A stretch of DNA of 21,854 nt from an uncultured Muribaculaceae bacterium. Lineage in GTDB: Bacteria > Bacteroidota > Bacteroidia > Bacteroidales > Muribaculaceae. Below, piece after piece: positions 7,857 to 15,436 of the stretch. The position numbers and the translations under genes are program-made. Every line of letters starts with the position of its first letter. Within the stretch, counting starts at the first letter, position 1. The stretch lies in NCBI GenBank assembly GCA_910578665.1, contig CAJTQU010000028.1:1-21854 (forward strand). Reading direction: 5' to 3'. Under the pieces are notes generated by a model. It had not been told where the DNA came from. It ran no database searches and saw nothing but the letters and a program-made list of their open reading frames with translations.

Positions 7857-8897
7857 TTATAACCGGGATGATAGATAGTCCAACAAGGCATCCACATCAC
7901 TTTCTTGAGTAGACCAGTCAGTGACAAAACGCACCGGTGTCTCGTAATCGCCTCTCGGCCCCCACAGACTGAATGTAGCGACACCTCCCAGACGGTCTAT
8001 CTCGCTATTAGGAAGAATAAAAAACTGCTGGTTAGTGGGAGAATCAATATACATGCTGTAGCCTTTCGCCAGAAAACCCTGTTTAAGTTTTATAGCCATA
8101 CGCACGGCATGTTCAGAAATACGCATATACAGACGGTCTGTAAACAGTGTGGAGAATTGCAGCCCCAACAAACGCCCTTTGGCCAACAAGGCACCATGCT
8201 GCTTTATAATAGAGAAAAAATGAGGTAGCAGCCCTCGCTGTCGGACTACTACGGCCTCTCCAAACAACGCTCCAACTTTGGTGCCGCCAATGTAGAAGAC
8301 ATCACATAAACGGGCAATATCTTCAAGCGTAACATCCGTTCCCGAAGCGGCCAGACCGTACCCCAGCCGGGCACCATCCAGATACAGGGGTATGCCAGCA
8401 TCACCGCACACACGGGCCAAATCGTTCAGTTCGTCAAGCGTATACAGCGTACCGAGTTCGGTAGGATGAGATATGTATACCATGCCTGGAGCCACCATGT
8501 GTTCAAATGTGTCATCGGCATAGAAATCACGCAAATATCGCGCTACAGCACCGGCATGCATCTTACCGTCAGGAGAATCCAGAACTATCACCTTGTGTCC
8601 GGAGGCTTCTATGGCACCGGCTTCATGGACATTGACATGGGATGTCGATGCTGCCAGCACCCCTTCGTGCCTGGCCAGCAAGGCGTCTATCACCGTGGCA
8701 TTAGTCTGTGTGCCGCCCGTCATAAAATAGACCTCTCCGCAACCATCCATACCGCATTCACGCAGAATCAGATCCCGGGCCTTGGCACAATAATCATCCA
8801 TTCCGTAGCCAGGTGACTGCTCATAATTCGTTTCACTCAGGCGCCTCAATATATCCGGATGGGCGCCACGCATATAGTCATTGTCAAAATGTAGCAT
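7857..8897 (-). CDS. Threonine aldolase / beta-eliminating lyase family PLP enzyme
   Basis: This is a fold-type I PLP enzyme of the low-specificity L-threonine aldolase group, which cleaves threonine or allo-threonine to glycine and acetaldehyde. The start MLHFDNDYMRGAHP matches the family. Motifs are GGTQTNATV (61-69), His91 in VNVHEAGAIE (stacking on PLP), Asp174 in LYLDGARLGYG (PLP nitrogen) and Lys207 in FYIGGTKVGALFGEA (Schiff base). The 346-aa length is typical. The Bacteroidales branch differs from E. coli LtaE, so exact substrates are uncertain. Its ATG lies 10 nt after the pabC stop, so it is very likely the third gene of the pabB-pabC operon. No strong terminator follows; a weak hairpin is near 7810-7835. 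Confidence 0.88.
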   Translation of the reverse strand: MLHFDNDYMRGAHPDILRRLSETNYEQSPGYGMDDYCAKARDLILRECGMDGCGEVYFMTGGTQTNATVIDALLARHEGVLAASTSHVNVHEAGAIEASGHKVIVLDSPDGKMHAGAVARYLRDFYADDTFEHMVAPGMVYISHPTELGTLYTLDELNDLARVCGDAGIPLYLDGARLGYGLAASGTDVTLEDIARLCDVFYIGGTKVGALFGEAVVVRQRGLLPHFFSIIKQHGALLAKGRLLGLQFSTLFTDRLYMRISEHAVRMAIKLKQGFLAKGYSMYIDSPTNQQFFILPNSEIDRLGGVATFSLWGPRGDYETPVRFVTDWSTQESDVDALLDYLSSRL

Positions 8898-8907
8898 CTA
8901 TTTACTC

Positions 8908-9513
8908 TTATTTTAAAGAACTTATCGGAACAGACGGAGCCTCCTCAAGAGGCATCATAGCGTTAATAAGCCGGATATGTGTGTAAGGAGAATCAGAAGA
9001 AAACAAGTCTGACAAGGCAATATGCCTTATCTTCGCCATGCCGCACTCTATAAGCCGGGCACGCATGGTGCCCGGCAGCAGGCAGGAGTCCGGTGTATGG
9101 AATGTCTCTCCTGCCTGCAACATGATATTAGTGTATGATGTGTCTGTAGGCAATCCGTCCTTTATAATCAGTATGTCGTCACAATCACCGCGCATAGCCG
9201 CCAACTCCCCTATCCATCCGCGATCAGCATATTTCAAATGGTAATCACAACCTGGCGGTGAATCTACCAATTTAAGCGTTCTTATATCGCGTGGGACATA
9301 ACTGGTAAATGATATGTCACTAACACCGTGCCCGTATTCTATACGGCATTTCACGATACCGCGCCGCATTTCAGCAGGTATGACACTGGATGACAAATCT
9401 GGCAGACATACAGGATGTCCGTATACTTCGGCAGACGATTCCTTCATGCGCCTCAAGTGTCTCTCCACATCCACAAAGTGCCCATCGACTACCCTTATTG
9501 TCTCAATCAGCAT
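8908..9513 (-). CDS. pabC: Class IV aminotransferase, 4-amino-4-deoxychorismate lyase (PabC type), short form
   Basis: It is predicted to split 4-amino-4-deoxychorismate into p-aminobenzoate and pyruvate, the step before dihydropteroate synthesis. Fold-type IV features are visible: MLIETIRVVDG at the N-terminus (the ETI motif), Lys94 in YHLKYADRG as the PLP lysine, TSYTNIML (125-132), and TPDSCLLPGTMRARLI, the cofactor-binding segment. At 201 aa it lacks the ~25 residues before the ETI motif and some C-terminal sequence found in E. coli PabC (269 aa). The call rests on the direct link to pabB; on sequence alone a branched-chain or D-amino-acid aminotransferase would be possible. Its ATG lies inside the end of pabB (11-nt overlap), so the two are translationally coupled. 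Confidence 0.85.
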   Translation of the reverse strand: MLIETIRVVDGHFVDVERHLRRMKESSAEVYGHPVCLPDLSSSVIPAEMRRGIVKCRIEYGHGVSDISFTSYVPRDIRTLKLVDSPPGCDYHLKYADRGWIGELAAMRGDCDDILIIKDGLPTDTSYTNIMLQAGETFHTPDSCLLPGTMRARLIECGMAKIRHIALSDLFSSDSPYTHIRLINAMMPLEEAPSVPISSLK

Positions 9514-10504
9514 GGCATTTATTTTTTAGTGGCAGATATACTTTGTCAAGCACCTCGCGATATTCCTCCTCCTCGTCACTGTTGACCGTTATCCCTCCGC
9601 CACTGTGAAACCATAACAAACCTGCATCACGGGACAGACAGCGTATTGCGACACCGCAGTCCATGCTCTCCCCGTCAAAATATCCGAATACCCCGGTATA
9701 CCATCCGCGCCTCAACTTTTCAGCCTCCCTGATTATGCCCAGTGTTGACGGTTTGGGCGCACCACATATAGATCCGGCCGGCAACATTGCAAACAAAATA
9801 TCACCCACATGCATTTGCCAGTCTGAGGGCAATTTGCCAGATATCTCAGAACTGGTCTGCAATATAGCTCCTCGCGCAGTGTTTATACGTTCTAAGTATC
9901 TGAATCTTTCCACACGCACATCCAAGGCAACCATATTCAGGTCATTACGCAACAAATCCACTATTGTGTGATGCTCGCATAATTCTTTATAGTCAGACAG
10001 TAACCGCGCTTCGGCTCCCGGCTTTGAGGCATCGGCCGTACCTTTCATCGGAAACGCACTAATCACACCATCACGCATGCGGACAAACGGCTCGGGAGAA
10101 AAACACACGAACCTGTCTTTAAGACACAGTTTGTATTTGGCCTCGCAGCAATGAAACAGTTCCTCCAGCCCGGCGTCACACTCCGTCAAAGTACGTGTTG
10201 TAAGATTCGTCAAAAAGCTGTCACCGCGTGCTAAACCACTGGCAACAACCCCGAATGCCTCGGCATATTCCTCTCTTGCAGGAGGAGATACCACCCGTAA
10301 ATCCGGCATGGCATCTGGTATATCCAAGGCCATGGCATTGCCACTGCTGCCCACCTGCCACAAAATATCGGCTGTATCGGCTGTGTCTTCAATAAAAAAA
10401 GCATGCTCCAGTTCAAAATCCACACCCCATACAAAGGGGTGTCCCAGTGCTCCGAAGCGGTTCATCAGTATCCGGACCCGGTCCGGCGACATATATTTAT
10501 TCAT
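9503..10504 (-). CDS. pabB: Aminodeoxychorismate synthase component I
   Basis: It uses ammonia from PabA to aminate chorismate to 4-amino-4-deoxychorismate. The chorismate-binding core is complete: FPMKGTADAS, HHTIVDLLRNDLNMV, TSSEISGKL, MLPAGSICGAPKPSTL, GWYTGVFGYFDG and SGGGITVNSD. The Lys of PMKGT, where anthranilate synthase has Ala, marks PabB over TrpE. I chose the ATG at 10504 (MNKYMSPDRV, 333 aa). The frame is open back to an ATG at 10558, but those 18 extra codons would cover this gene's own likely -7 box (10526-10533), and the family normally begins shortly before MNRFG...PFVWGVDF. ATG 10492 is another option. E. coli PabB is longer (453 aa); this short form lacks most of the N-terminal domain. 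It is the first gene of pabB-pabC-threonine aldolase and diverges from pabA. Confidence 0.93.
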   Translation of the reverse strand: MNKYMSPDRVRILMNRFGALGHPFVWGVDFELEHAFFIEDTADTADILWQVGSSGNAMALDIPDAMPDLRVVSPPAREEYAEAFGVVASGLARGDSFLTNLTTRTLTECDAGLEELFHCCEAKYKLCLKDRFVCFSPEPFVRMRDGVISAFPMKGTADASKPGAEARLLSDYKELCEHHTIVDLLRNDLNMVALDVRVERFRYLERINTARGAILQTSSEISGKLPSDWQMHVGDILFAMLPAGSICGAPKPSTLGIIREAEKLRRGWYTGVFGYFDGESMDCGVAIRCLSRDAGLLWFHSGGGITVNSDEEEEYREVLDKVYLPLKNKCHAD

Positions 10505-10525
10505 GCCATGTAAATCCTTATACTG

Positions 10526-10554
10526 CAAAATTACTAAACTTTTTCGTAAATTTG
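10526..10554. promoter_or_regulatory. Divergent pabA/pabB promoter region with two -7 boxes
   Basis: Minus strand: TAATTTTG (10526-10533), giving a start near 10520 and pabB ATG at 10504. Plus strand: TAAATTTG (10547-10554), giving a start near 10561 and pabA ATG at 10579. The -7 boxes are 13 nt apart, so each promoter's -33 zone runs across the other's -7. Neither has a clean TTTG at -33. RNA polymerase could hardly hold both at once, so the two operons may compete or share control. Confidence 0.55.
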
Positions 10555-10578
10555 CCATTTAATTGCTAAGATAGGAAG

Positions 10579-11172
10579 ATGCATATACTGATAATCGACA
10601 ATTACGATTCTTTCGTTTTCAATATCGCGCAACTTGTACGCGAAAGTCCGTTCAAGGCCCAATGCACAGTAAAACGCTGTGACTCAGTATTAGAACGTGA
10701 TTTTGCAGTATGTTCGGGTCTTATACTTTCGCCAGGTCCGGGACTGCCGTCGGAAGCAGAAGGCCTAATGGATATAATCCGTCTGTACAGCCGACGGCTG
10801 CCCATGCTAGGGATATGTCTCGGCATGCAGGCTATAGCGCAATACTCCGGATGCGAACTCCGAAGACTGGAAAAACCTTTGCACGGACATAAATCACACC
10901 TGAATATATTGATGCCGGATAACCCTCTTATGTACGGAATGGCACAAGGAACGACTATAGGACGCTATCATTCATGGGTTGTGGAGCCGGCTGGCATAAG
11001 CCCTGAAATAGCAGTGACTGCAACCGACGAGCAGGGCAATATAATGGCTATAAGCCATCGCAAACTACCATTGTTCGGAGTGCAGTTCCACCCCGAAAGC
11101 GTAATATCGGCATGCGGTCCCCGGATTATATCAAACTTTCTTAATCTATGCAATAAAAACGGGAGACCGTGA
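10579..11172 (+). CDS. pabA: Glutamine amidotransferase, aminodeoxychorismate/anthranilate synthase component II
   Basis: A class I glutamine amidotransferase that hydrolyses glutamine and passes ammonia to its partner synthase. It starts MHILIIDNYDSFVFNIAQ, has the oxyanion motif LSPGPGLPSEA, nucleophile Cys80 in LGICLGMQAIA, HSWVV (131-135), and the His171-x-Glu173 pair in GVQFHPESV. The 197-aa length is normal for PabA/TrpG. With pabB directly divergent and no trp genes in view, PabA is the likely role, though such subunits can also serve TrpE. The start is 74 nt past the pabB ATG. Its last codons (NKNGRP and stop) double as the stem of the htpG terminator. Confidence 0.92.
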   Translation: MHILIIDNYDSFVFNIAQLVRESPFKAQCTVKRCDSVLERDFAVCSGLILSPGPGLPSEAEGLMDIIRLYSRRLPMLGICLGMQAIAQYSGCELRRLEKPLHGHKSHLNILMPDNPLMYGMAQGTTIGRYHSWVVEPAGISPEIAVTATDEQGNIMAISHRKLPLFGVQFHPESVISACGPRIISNFLNLCNKNGRP

Positions 11173-11189
11173 CTAGCACGATCCCCCGT
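11152..11189 (-). terminator. htpG terminator embedded in the 3' end of pabA
   Basis: On the minus strand the stem starts ACGGGGGA-T-CGTG, has loop CTAGT, closes with CACG-G-TCTCCCGT and runs into TTTTTATT. That is 11 pairs with two mismatches and a 5-nt loop. The stem lies at 11159-11189 and overlaps the pabA stop (11170-11172). It begins 22 nt past the htpG stop. Read on the plus strand it has no U-run, so it serves htpG mainly. Confidence 0.82.
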
Positions 11190-11210
11190 ACAGATTATGA
11201 TAATTATTCT

Positions 11211-13271
11211 TTAGAGCAATGAAGCAGAGCGCTTTATGAATGCGTCAAGTGCCTCGCCTTTCAACAGACCCGAGGCAAGCAGAGCCAGGTCGATTATCTG
11301 ACGCAAACGCGGCTGCCCGGACGCATATTCAATTTCTATCTTTTCCTGCTTATCACGCAACTCGCCTACTTTCTTTTCTGCATCAGCAACTTCGGCTTTC
11401 AGACGTTCCTGCTCGGCAGCATCATCTTTCTTTTCCTCCATATGCTTACGAGCATCAGCAATAGAAGCATTAAGTGTGTCAATCTCGGCACGTACCGGCT
11501 CGACTTTTTCTTTCAAGGCATCGGTAGCTTCCTGTATAGCGGTCTGAACTGCCGGCTGAGCAGTGTTTACTACAAGCGAATATGAATCCGGCAGCTGCCC
11601 GTAGAAATTCATGCCCGGCTGCATGGCGCTCATATCCTTCATGCGGCGCATAAACTCATTCTGTGTGACTGTGGCAGGAACATCTGTAGGAGAAAGAGAT
11701 TCAAACTCAACCACAAATTCAGCTTTGTCCAGAGCCGGAATCTGGCTACGGAACAAAGTGCTCATGACATCTACCTGCAGAGGTGTCAGTCCGGCGTCTT
11801 TTTTGTCTGTCTTGACTATCAGACGGTCCACAATATCGGCATCCACACGTACCAGGCGCGTCTTATCCTGTTTCTGCTCAAGCAGAGATATAAAGTGAGG
11901 ATCCAGCTGGCCGTCCATCAATAAAACGTTGTACCCTTTGGCACGGGCCGCCTCGGCATAAGAATATTGGGCCTGCATATCGGTAGCATACAGATATATT
12001 ATATTGCCATCCTTGTCTGTCTGGCCGGCCTCTACCAGTTTCTTATATTCCTCCAGGGTAAAATAATCTCCCTGGGTATCTTTAAACAATACAAATTTAA
12101 GCGCGGCATCACAGAACTTCGTATCTGTAAGCATACCATATTCTATGAATATCTTTATGTCATCCCACTTCAGTTCAAAAGCTTTGCGGTCATCCTTGAA
12201 CATGGAGGCCAGCTTCTCAGCCACTTTCTTCGAGATATAGCCTGAAATCTTTTTCACAGCGCTGTCTGCCTGCAAATAAGACCTGGAAACATTCAGAGGT
12301 ATGTCAGGCGAATCTATCACACCCTGCATCAGTGTCATAAATTCAGGCACCACACCCTCGACCTGGTCTGTTACATAGACCTGGTTGCAATACAACTGTA
12401 TGCGGTCTTTACGCACATCCAGATTATTATGAATCTTTGGGAAATACAATATGCCTGTGAGCGTAAAGGGGAAATCCACATTCAGATGTATCCAGAACAT
12501 GGGGTCATCCGCGCCAGGCATAAGTTCATGGTAAAAACGCAGATAATCAGCATCGGTCAGATCTGACGGCTTACGTGTCCACAACGGCTCTGTGGCATTG
12601 ACCACATTGTCCTTGTCGGTATCCACCATCTTGCCATCTTTCCATTCTTTCTCTTTGCCACTTACAACCGGTACGGGAAGGAAGCGGCAATATTTCTTAA
12701 GCAGGGTGTCTATACGGGACTGGTCCAGAAATTCTTTTGAATCATCATCGATATACAGAATTATGTCTGTACCGCGCGATTCTTTCTCTACCCCTTCGTC
12801 TGTCATAACAAATTCAGGCGAACCGTCACAAGTCCAGCGTACCGGCTTAGCTCCATCCTTATACGAACGTGAGAGTATCTCTACTTTCTTGCTCACCATA
12901 AATGCCGAATAGAAGCCAAGTCCGAAATGTCCTATGATGCTGTTGGCCGAATCTTTATATTTTGCCAGAAACTCCTCCGCGCCCGAAAAAGCGATCTGGT
13001 TTATATATTTGTCTATATCACCGGCATCCATACCTATGCCGTGGTCAGAGACTGTCAGAGTGCCTTTGTCAGTGTCAATAGTGACAGAGACACGCATATC
13101 GTCAAGATCGCCCTTATATTCTCCAAATGAAGCCAGAGTGCGGAGTTTCTGAGTGGCATCCACCGCGTTGCTCACCAGCTCGCGCAGAAATATCTCATGG
13201 TCTGAATAAAGAAATTTTTTGATGACGGGGAAAATATTTTCAGTAGTAACCCCAATTTTTCCTGTTGCCAT
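11211..13271 (-). CDS. htpG: HSP90-family molecular chaperone HtpG
   Basis: A cytoplasmic ATP-dependent HSP90 homologue for client folding. The GHKL ATPase domain is intact: FLRELVSNAVDATQKL (Glu31, Asn35), VSDHGIGMD (Asp76), GHFGLGFYSAFMV (lid and Gly-rich loop) and RGTDI. The middle domain includes LNVSRSYLQAD with the conserved Arg. I take the ATG at 13271 (MATGKIGVTTENIF, 686 aa). The frame stays open to 13370, but the 33 extra residues have no family match and would translate through a terminator-like hairpin at 13328-13355. E. coli HtpG is 624 aa; the excess is a charged, Lys/Glu-rich probable coiled coil (about 581-648) inside the C-terminal dimerisation domain, just before the ALLASGLLKGEALDAF helix. 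I recall the same long form in other Bacteroidetes. Confidence 0.96.
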   Translation of the reverse strand: MATGKIGVTTENIFPVIKKFLYSDHEIFLRELVSNAVDATQKLRTLASFGEYKGDLDDMRVSVTIDTDKGTLTVSDHGIGMDAGDIDKYINQIAFSGAEEFLAKYKDSANSIIGHFGLGFYSAFMVSKKVEILSRSYKDGAKPVRWTCDGSPEFVMTDEGVEKESRGTDIILYIDDDSKEFLDQSRIDTLLKKYCRFLPVPVVSGKEKEWKDGKMVDTDKDNVVNATEPLWTRKPSDLTDADYLRFYHELMPGADDPMFWIHLNVDFPFTLTGILYFPKIHNNLDVRKDRIQLYCNQVYVTDQVEGVVPEFMTLMQGVIDSPDIPLNVSRSYLQADSAVKKISGYISKKVAEKLASMFKDDRKAFELKWDDIKIFIEYGMLTDTKFCDAALKFVLFKDTQGDYFTLEEYKKLVEAGQTDKDGNIIYLYATDMQAQYSYAEAARAKGYNVLLMDGQLDPHFISLLEQKQDKTRLVRVDADIVDRLIVKTDKKDAGLTPLQVDVMSTLFRSQIPALDKAEFVVEFESLSPTDVPATVTQNEFMRRMKDMSAMQPGMNFYGQLPDSYSLVVNTAQPAVQTAIQEATDALKEKVEPVRAEIDTLNASIADARKHMEEKKDDAAEQERLKAEVADAEKKVGELRDKQEKIEIEYASGQPRLRQIIDLALLASGLLKGEALDAFIKRSASLL

Positions 13272-13279
13272 AATATATT

Positions 13280-13312
13280 TTTGAGTCTTGTTATATTTAG
13301 CTGTTAACTTTG
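13280..13312 (+). promoter_or_regulatory. Plus-strand promoter-like site in the htpG leader
   Basis: TTTG (13280-13283), a 21-nt spacer and TAACTTTG (13305-13312) match the Bacteroidetes consensus, pointing away from htpG. A 6-bp inverted repeat TTAACT/AGTTAA (13304-13309, 13316-13321) overlaps the -7 box. No plus-strand gene follows before the convergent asd. It may drive a small RNA or be fortuitous. Confidence 0.4.
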
Positions 13313-13327
13313 TACAGTTAAGCATAC

Positions 13328-13355
13328 AAAAAACGTGCCGAAACGCTCCGGCACA
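13328..13355 (-). terminator. Terminator-like hairpin upstream of htpG
   Basis: Read on the minus strand: GTGCCG, 8-nt loop GAGCGTTT, CGGCAC, G, then TTTTTTG. The 6-bp GC-rich stem and U6 make a good intrinsic terminator shape. It would stop read-through from the asd operon before htpG. The T-run plus G could also act as the -33 element for htpG (TTTG, 20 nt, TAACAG). Confidence 0.6.
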
Positions 13356-13401
13356 CATATATACTAACACTCAGACTGTAAAAAAAGTTAGACCCGGCTA
13401 T

Positions 13402-13447
13402 AAATATATGCGGTCCTGAAGCATTCGCTCCGGGACCGCATATATTT
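13402..13447. terminator. Terminator hairpin at the end of the asd operon
   Basis: Fifteen-bp perfect arms AAATATATGCGGTCC (13402-13416) and GGACCGCATATATTT (13433-13447) extend inward by further pairs to a 4-nt loop ATTC (13423-13426). It starts 19 nt past the asd stop. The AT-rich base gives a modest U-run in both directions, so it could also end a plus-strand transcript. Confidence 0.75.
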
Positions 13448-13465
13448 GCTCTATTAACTTATCAT

Positions 13466-14497
13466 TCAGGCAAAGACAGGATCATTATGCAACAACCATT
13501 GCGCTATCTGGACTGCATTGAGCGCCGCACCTTTTTTTATCTGGTCTCCTACGGTCCAGAACGTAACACCGCCCGGCACAGCCAGATCCTCGCGCAGACG
13601 TCCTACATATACAGGGTCCTTGCCGGCCATATCCAACGGCATGGGGTATACGCCCTCCGCAGGTTCGTCCATGAGCACCAGTCCCGGCGCTACAGACATA
13701 GCCTCCCTCACCTGCCCTACAGTCACGGGGTTTTCACACTCGACCCATATAGCCTCGCTATGCGCACGCAGTACGGGAACACGCACGCACATGGCCGAAA
13801 GAGCTATTTCATCATCATGCATGATCTTGCGTGTCTCATTGAGCATCTTCATCTCTTCCTTAGTGTAGTCATTGTCCATAAACACGTCTACCTGGGGAAT
13901 GAGATTATATGCCAGCTGGGCTGAGAATTTTTCTACTGTAGGTGCTTCTCCCCTGGCTATCTGGGCATACTGCTCCTGCAATTCAGCCATGGCGGCGGCT
14001 CCCGCCCCACTGGCTGCCTGGTATGTGGAAACATGCACACGGCGTATGCGGCTCAGACCAGCTATCGGTTTCAGAGCCACAAGCATCTGTATCGTGGTGC
14101 AGTTTGGATTGCCTATAATTCCCCTGGGCCTGTCAAGGGCATCGGCCGCATTCACTTCGGGCACTACGAGAGGCACATCGGGATCCATACGAAATGCAGA
14201 CGAATTATCTATCATGACCGCTCCATGGCGTGTGATAATATCCGCATACTCACGCGAAACTGACGCGCCTGCCGAAGTAAACGCAATCTCTACGTCTGAG
14301 AAGTCTGAATCACGGTTTAGTTCCTCAACCTCTATATCGCGACCGCGAAAACAGTAGTGCTGTCCGGCACTACGGCCCGAACCGAACAGACGAAGCCCGG
14401 CTATTGGAAAATCCTGCTCGTCAAGCACACGCAGAAATTCCTGGCCGACAGCGCCGCTTGCTCCGACTATTGCCACATTATACTTCCTCATAGGCAT
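13466..14497 (-). CDS. asd: Aspartate-semialdehyde dehydrogenase
   Basis: It reduces beta-aspartyl phosphate to aspartate semialdehyde with NADPH, the branch point for lysine/diaminopimelate, threonine and methionine. The NADP-binding start is VAIVGASGAVGQEFLRVL. The active site has Cys133 in IIGNPNCTTIQMLVAL, Gln160 in VSTYQAASGAG and His246 in VPVLRAHSEAI. The 343-aa length is usual. Start choice is between ATG 14497 and ATG 14491 (MRKYNVAIVG); both suit the family. It begins 2 nt after the fabD stop, so it is the last gene of the manA-valS-S9-fabD-asd string and ends at the hairpin at 13402-13447. Confidence 0.96.
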   Translation of the reverse strand: MPMRKYNVAIVGASGAVGQEFLRVLDEQDFPIAGLRLFGSGRSAGQHYCFRGRDIEVEELNRDSDFSDVEIAFTSAGASVSREYADIITRHGAVMIDNSSAFRMDPDVPLVVPEVNAADALDRPRGIIGNPNCTTIQMLVALKPIAGLSRIRRVHVSTYQAASGAGAAAMAELQEQYAQIARGEAPTVEKFSAQLAYNLIPQVDVFMDNDYTKEEMKMLNETRKIMHDDEIALSAMCVRVPVLRAHSEAIWVECENPVTVGQVREAMSVAPGLVLMDEPAEGVYPMPLDMAGKDPVYVGRLREDLAVPGGVTFWTVGDQIKKGAALNAVQIAQWLLHNDPVFA

Positions 14498-14499
14498 AA

Positions 14500-15378
14500 T
14501 CAGCTACGGCCGGAAGCAGCCACACCACGGTCAATTTTCTTGACCAGACCCTGGAGTACGGAACCGGGACCAAGCTCTATAAACTCATCCGCACCATCGG
14601 CAATCATAGCCTGTACGTCATATGTCCAACGTACAGGAGCGGTAAGCTGGCGCAACAGGTTTTCCTTAATTTCCTCGGGATCTGTATGGGGTTTGCCATC
14701 CACATTCTGATATACAGGGCAAGAGGGTGTGCGGAATTCTGCCTTTTCAATAGCTTCTGCCAACGTATCCTGGGCAGGCTGCATAAGGGGAGAGTGGAAT
14801 GCTCCGCCAACCTTAAGTTTGAGAGCGCGTTTGGCGCCGGCCTCGATCATTTTGGCACAGGCGGCATCAATACCCTCTACCGTGCCGGAGATCACGACCT
14901 GTCCGGGGCAATTATAGTTGGCAGCGCCTACCACATCGTCTATTCCTGCGCAAATCTCTTCTACTTTGTCATCAGGCAGGGCAAGCACTGCGGCCATTGT
15001 GCCGGGACGTGCCTCGCAAGCCTCCTGCATAGCGTGCGCGCGTGCGCTAACAAGCTTGAGACCCTCTTCAAATGAAAGGGCGCCTGCTGCTACAAGGGCG
15101 GAAAACTCGCCGAGGCTGTGACCTGCGACCATATCAGGTTTAAATTCCTCACCCATGGTCTTGGCCAGAATGACTGAATGGAGGAAAATAGCCGGCTGCG
15201 TGACAGCGGTTTGGCGCAGGTCTTCCTCTGTACCTGAAAACATAAGGTCTGTTATGCGGAATCCAAGCACTTCGTTGGCTTTCTCAAACAGTTCACGTGC
15301 TATCTCGTTGTTGTCGTAGAGGTCTTTGCCCATTCCTACGAACTGGGCACCCTGACCAGGAAATACATAAGCTTTCAT
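14500..15378 (-). CDS. fabD: Malonyl-CoA:ACP transacylase
   Basis: It moves malonyl from CoA to acyl carrier protein for fatty-acid synthesis. Visible motifs are VFPGQGAQFVGMG at the N-terminus, the nucleophile elbow AGHSLGEF with Ser88, Arg113 in LVSARAHAM (malonyl carboxylate), and catalytic His195 in GGAFHSPLM. The 292-aa length is typical. No other fab genes are adjacent; the neighbours are asd 2 nt downstream and an S9 peptidase 58 nt upstream across a hairpin. The ATG at 15378 (MKAYVFPGQG) is the only sensible start. Confidence 0.97.
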   Translation of the reverse strand: MKAYVFPGQGAQFVGMGKDLYDNNEIARELFEKANEVLGFRITDLMFSGTEEDLRQTAVTQPAIFLHSVILAKTMGEEFKPDMVAGHSLGEFSALVAAGALSFEEGLKLVSARAHAMQEACEARPGTMAAVLALPDDKVEEICAGIDDVVGAANYNCPGQVVISGTVEGIDAACAKMIEAGAKRALKLKVGGAFHSPLMQPAQDTLAEAIEKAEFRTPSCPVYQNVDGKPHTDPEEIKENLLRQLTAPVRWTYDVQAMIADGADEFIELGPGSVLQGLVKKIDRGVAASGRS

Positions 15379-15403
15379 TATCTATTCAAATTTTCTATGT
15401 CCG

Positions 15404-15427
15404 AGGTCCTTTCCTTAACGAGGACCT
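15404..15427 (-). terminator. Hairpin between the S9 peptidase gene and fabD
   Basis: AGGTCCT (15404-15410) and AGGACCT (15421-15427) form a 7-bp stem with a 10-nt loop, 9 nt past the S9 stop. There is no U-run right after it on the minus strand, so it may be a weak terminator, an mRNA processing or stability element, or a partial break between S9 and fabD-asd. Confidence 0.5.
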
Positions 15428-15436
15428 AAAATAAAT

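Noticed and set aside
10579..11172. pabA as trpG of a tryptophan operon
   Set aside because: No trpE, trpD or trpC nearby, and the divergent partner has the PabB-type Lys in PMKGT.
13272..13370. 33-residue N-terminal extension of HtpG
   Set aside because: No family similarity, and it crosses a terminator-like hairpin; the conserved start MATGKIGVTTENIF is at 13271.
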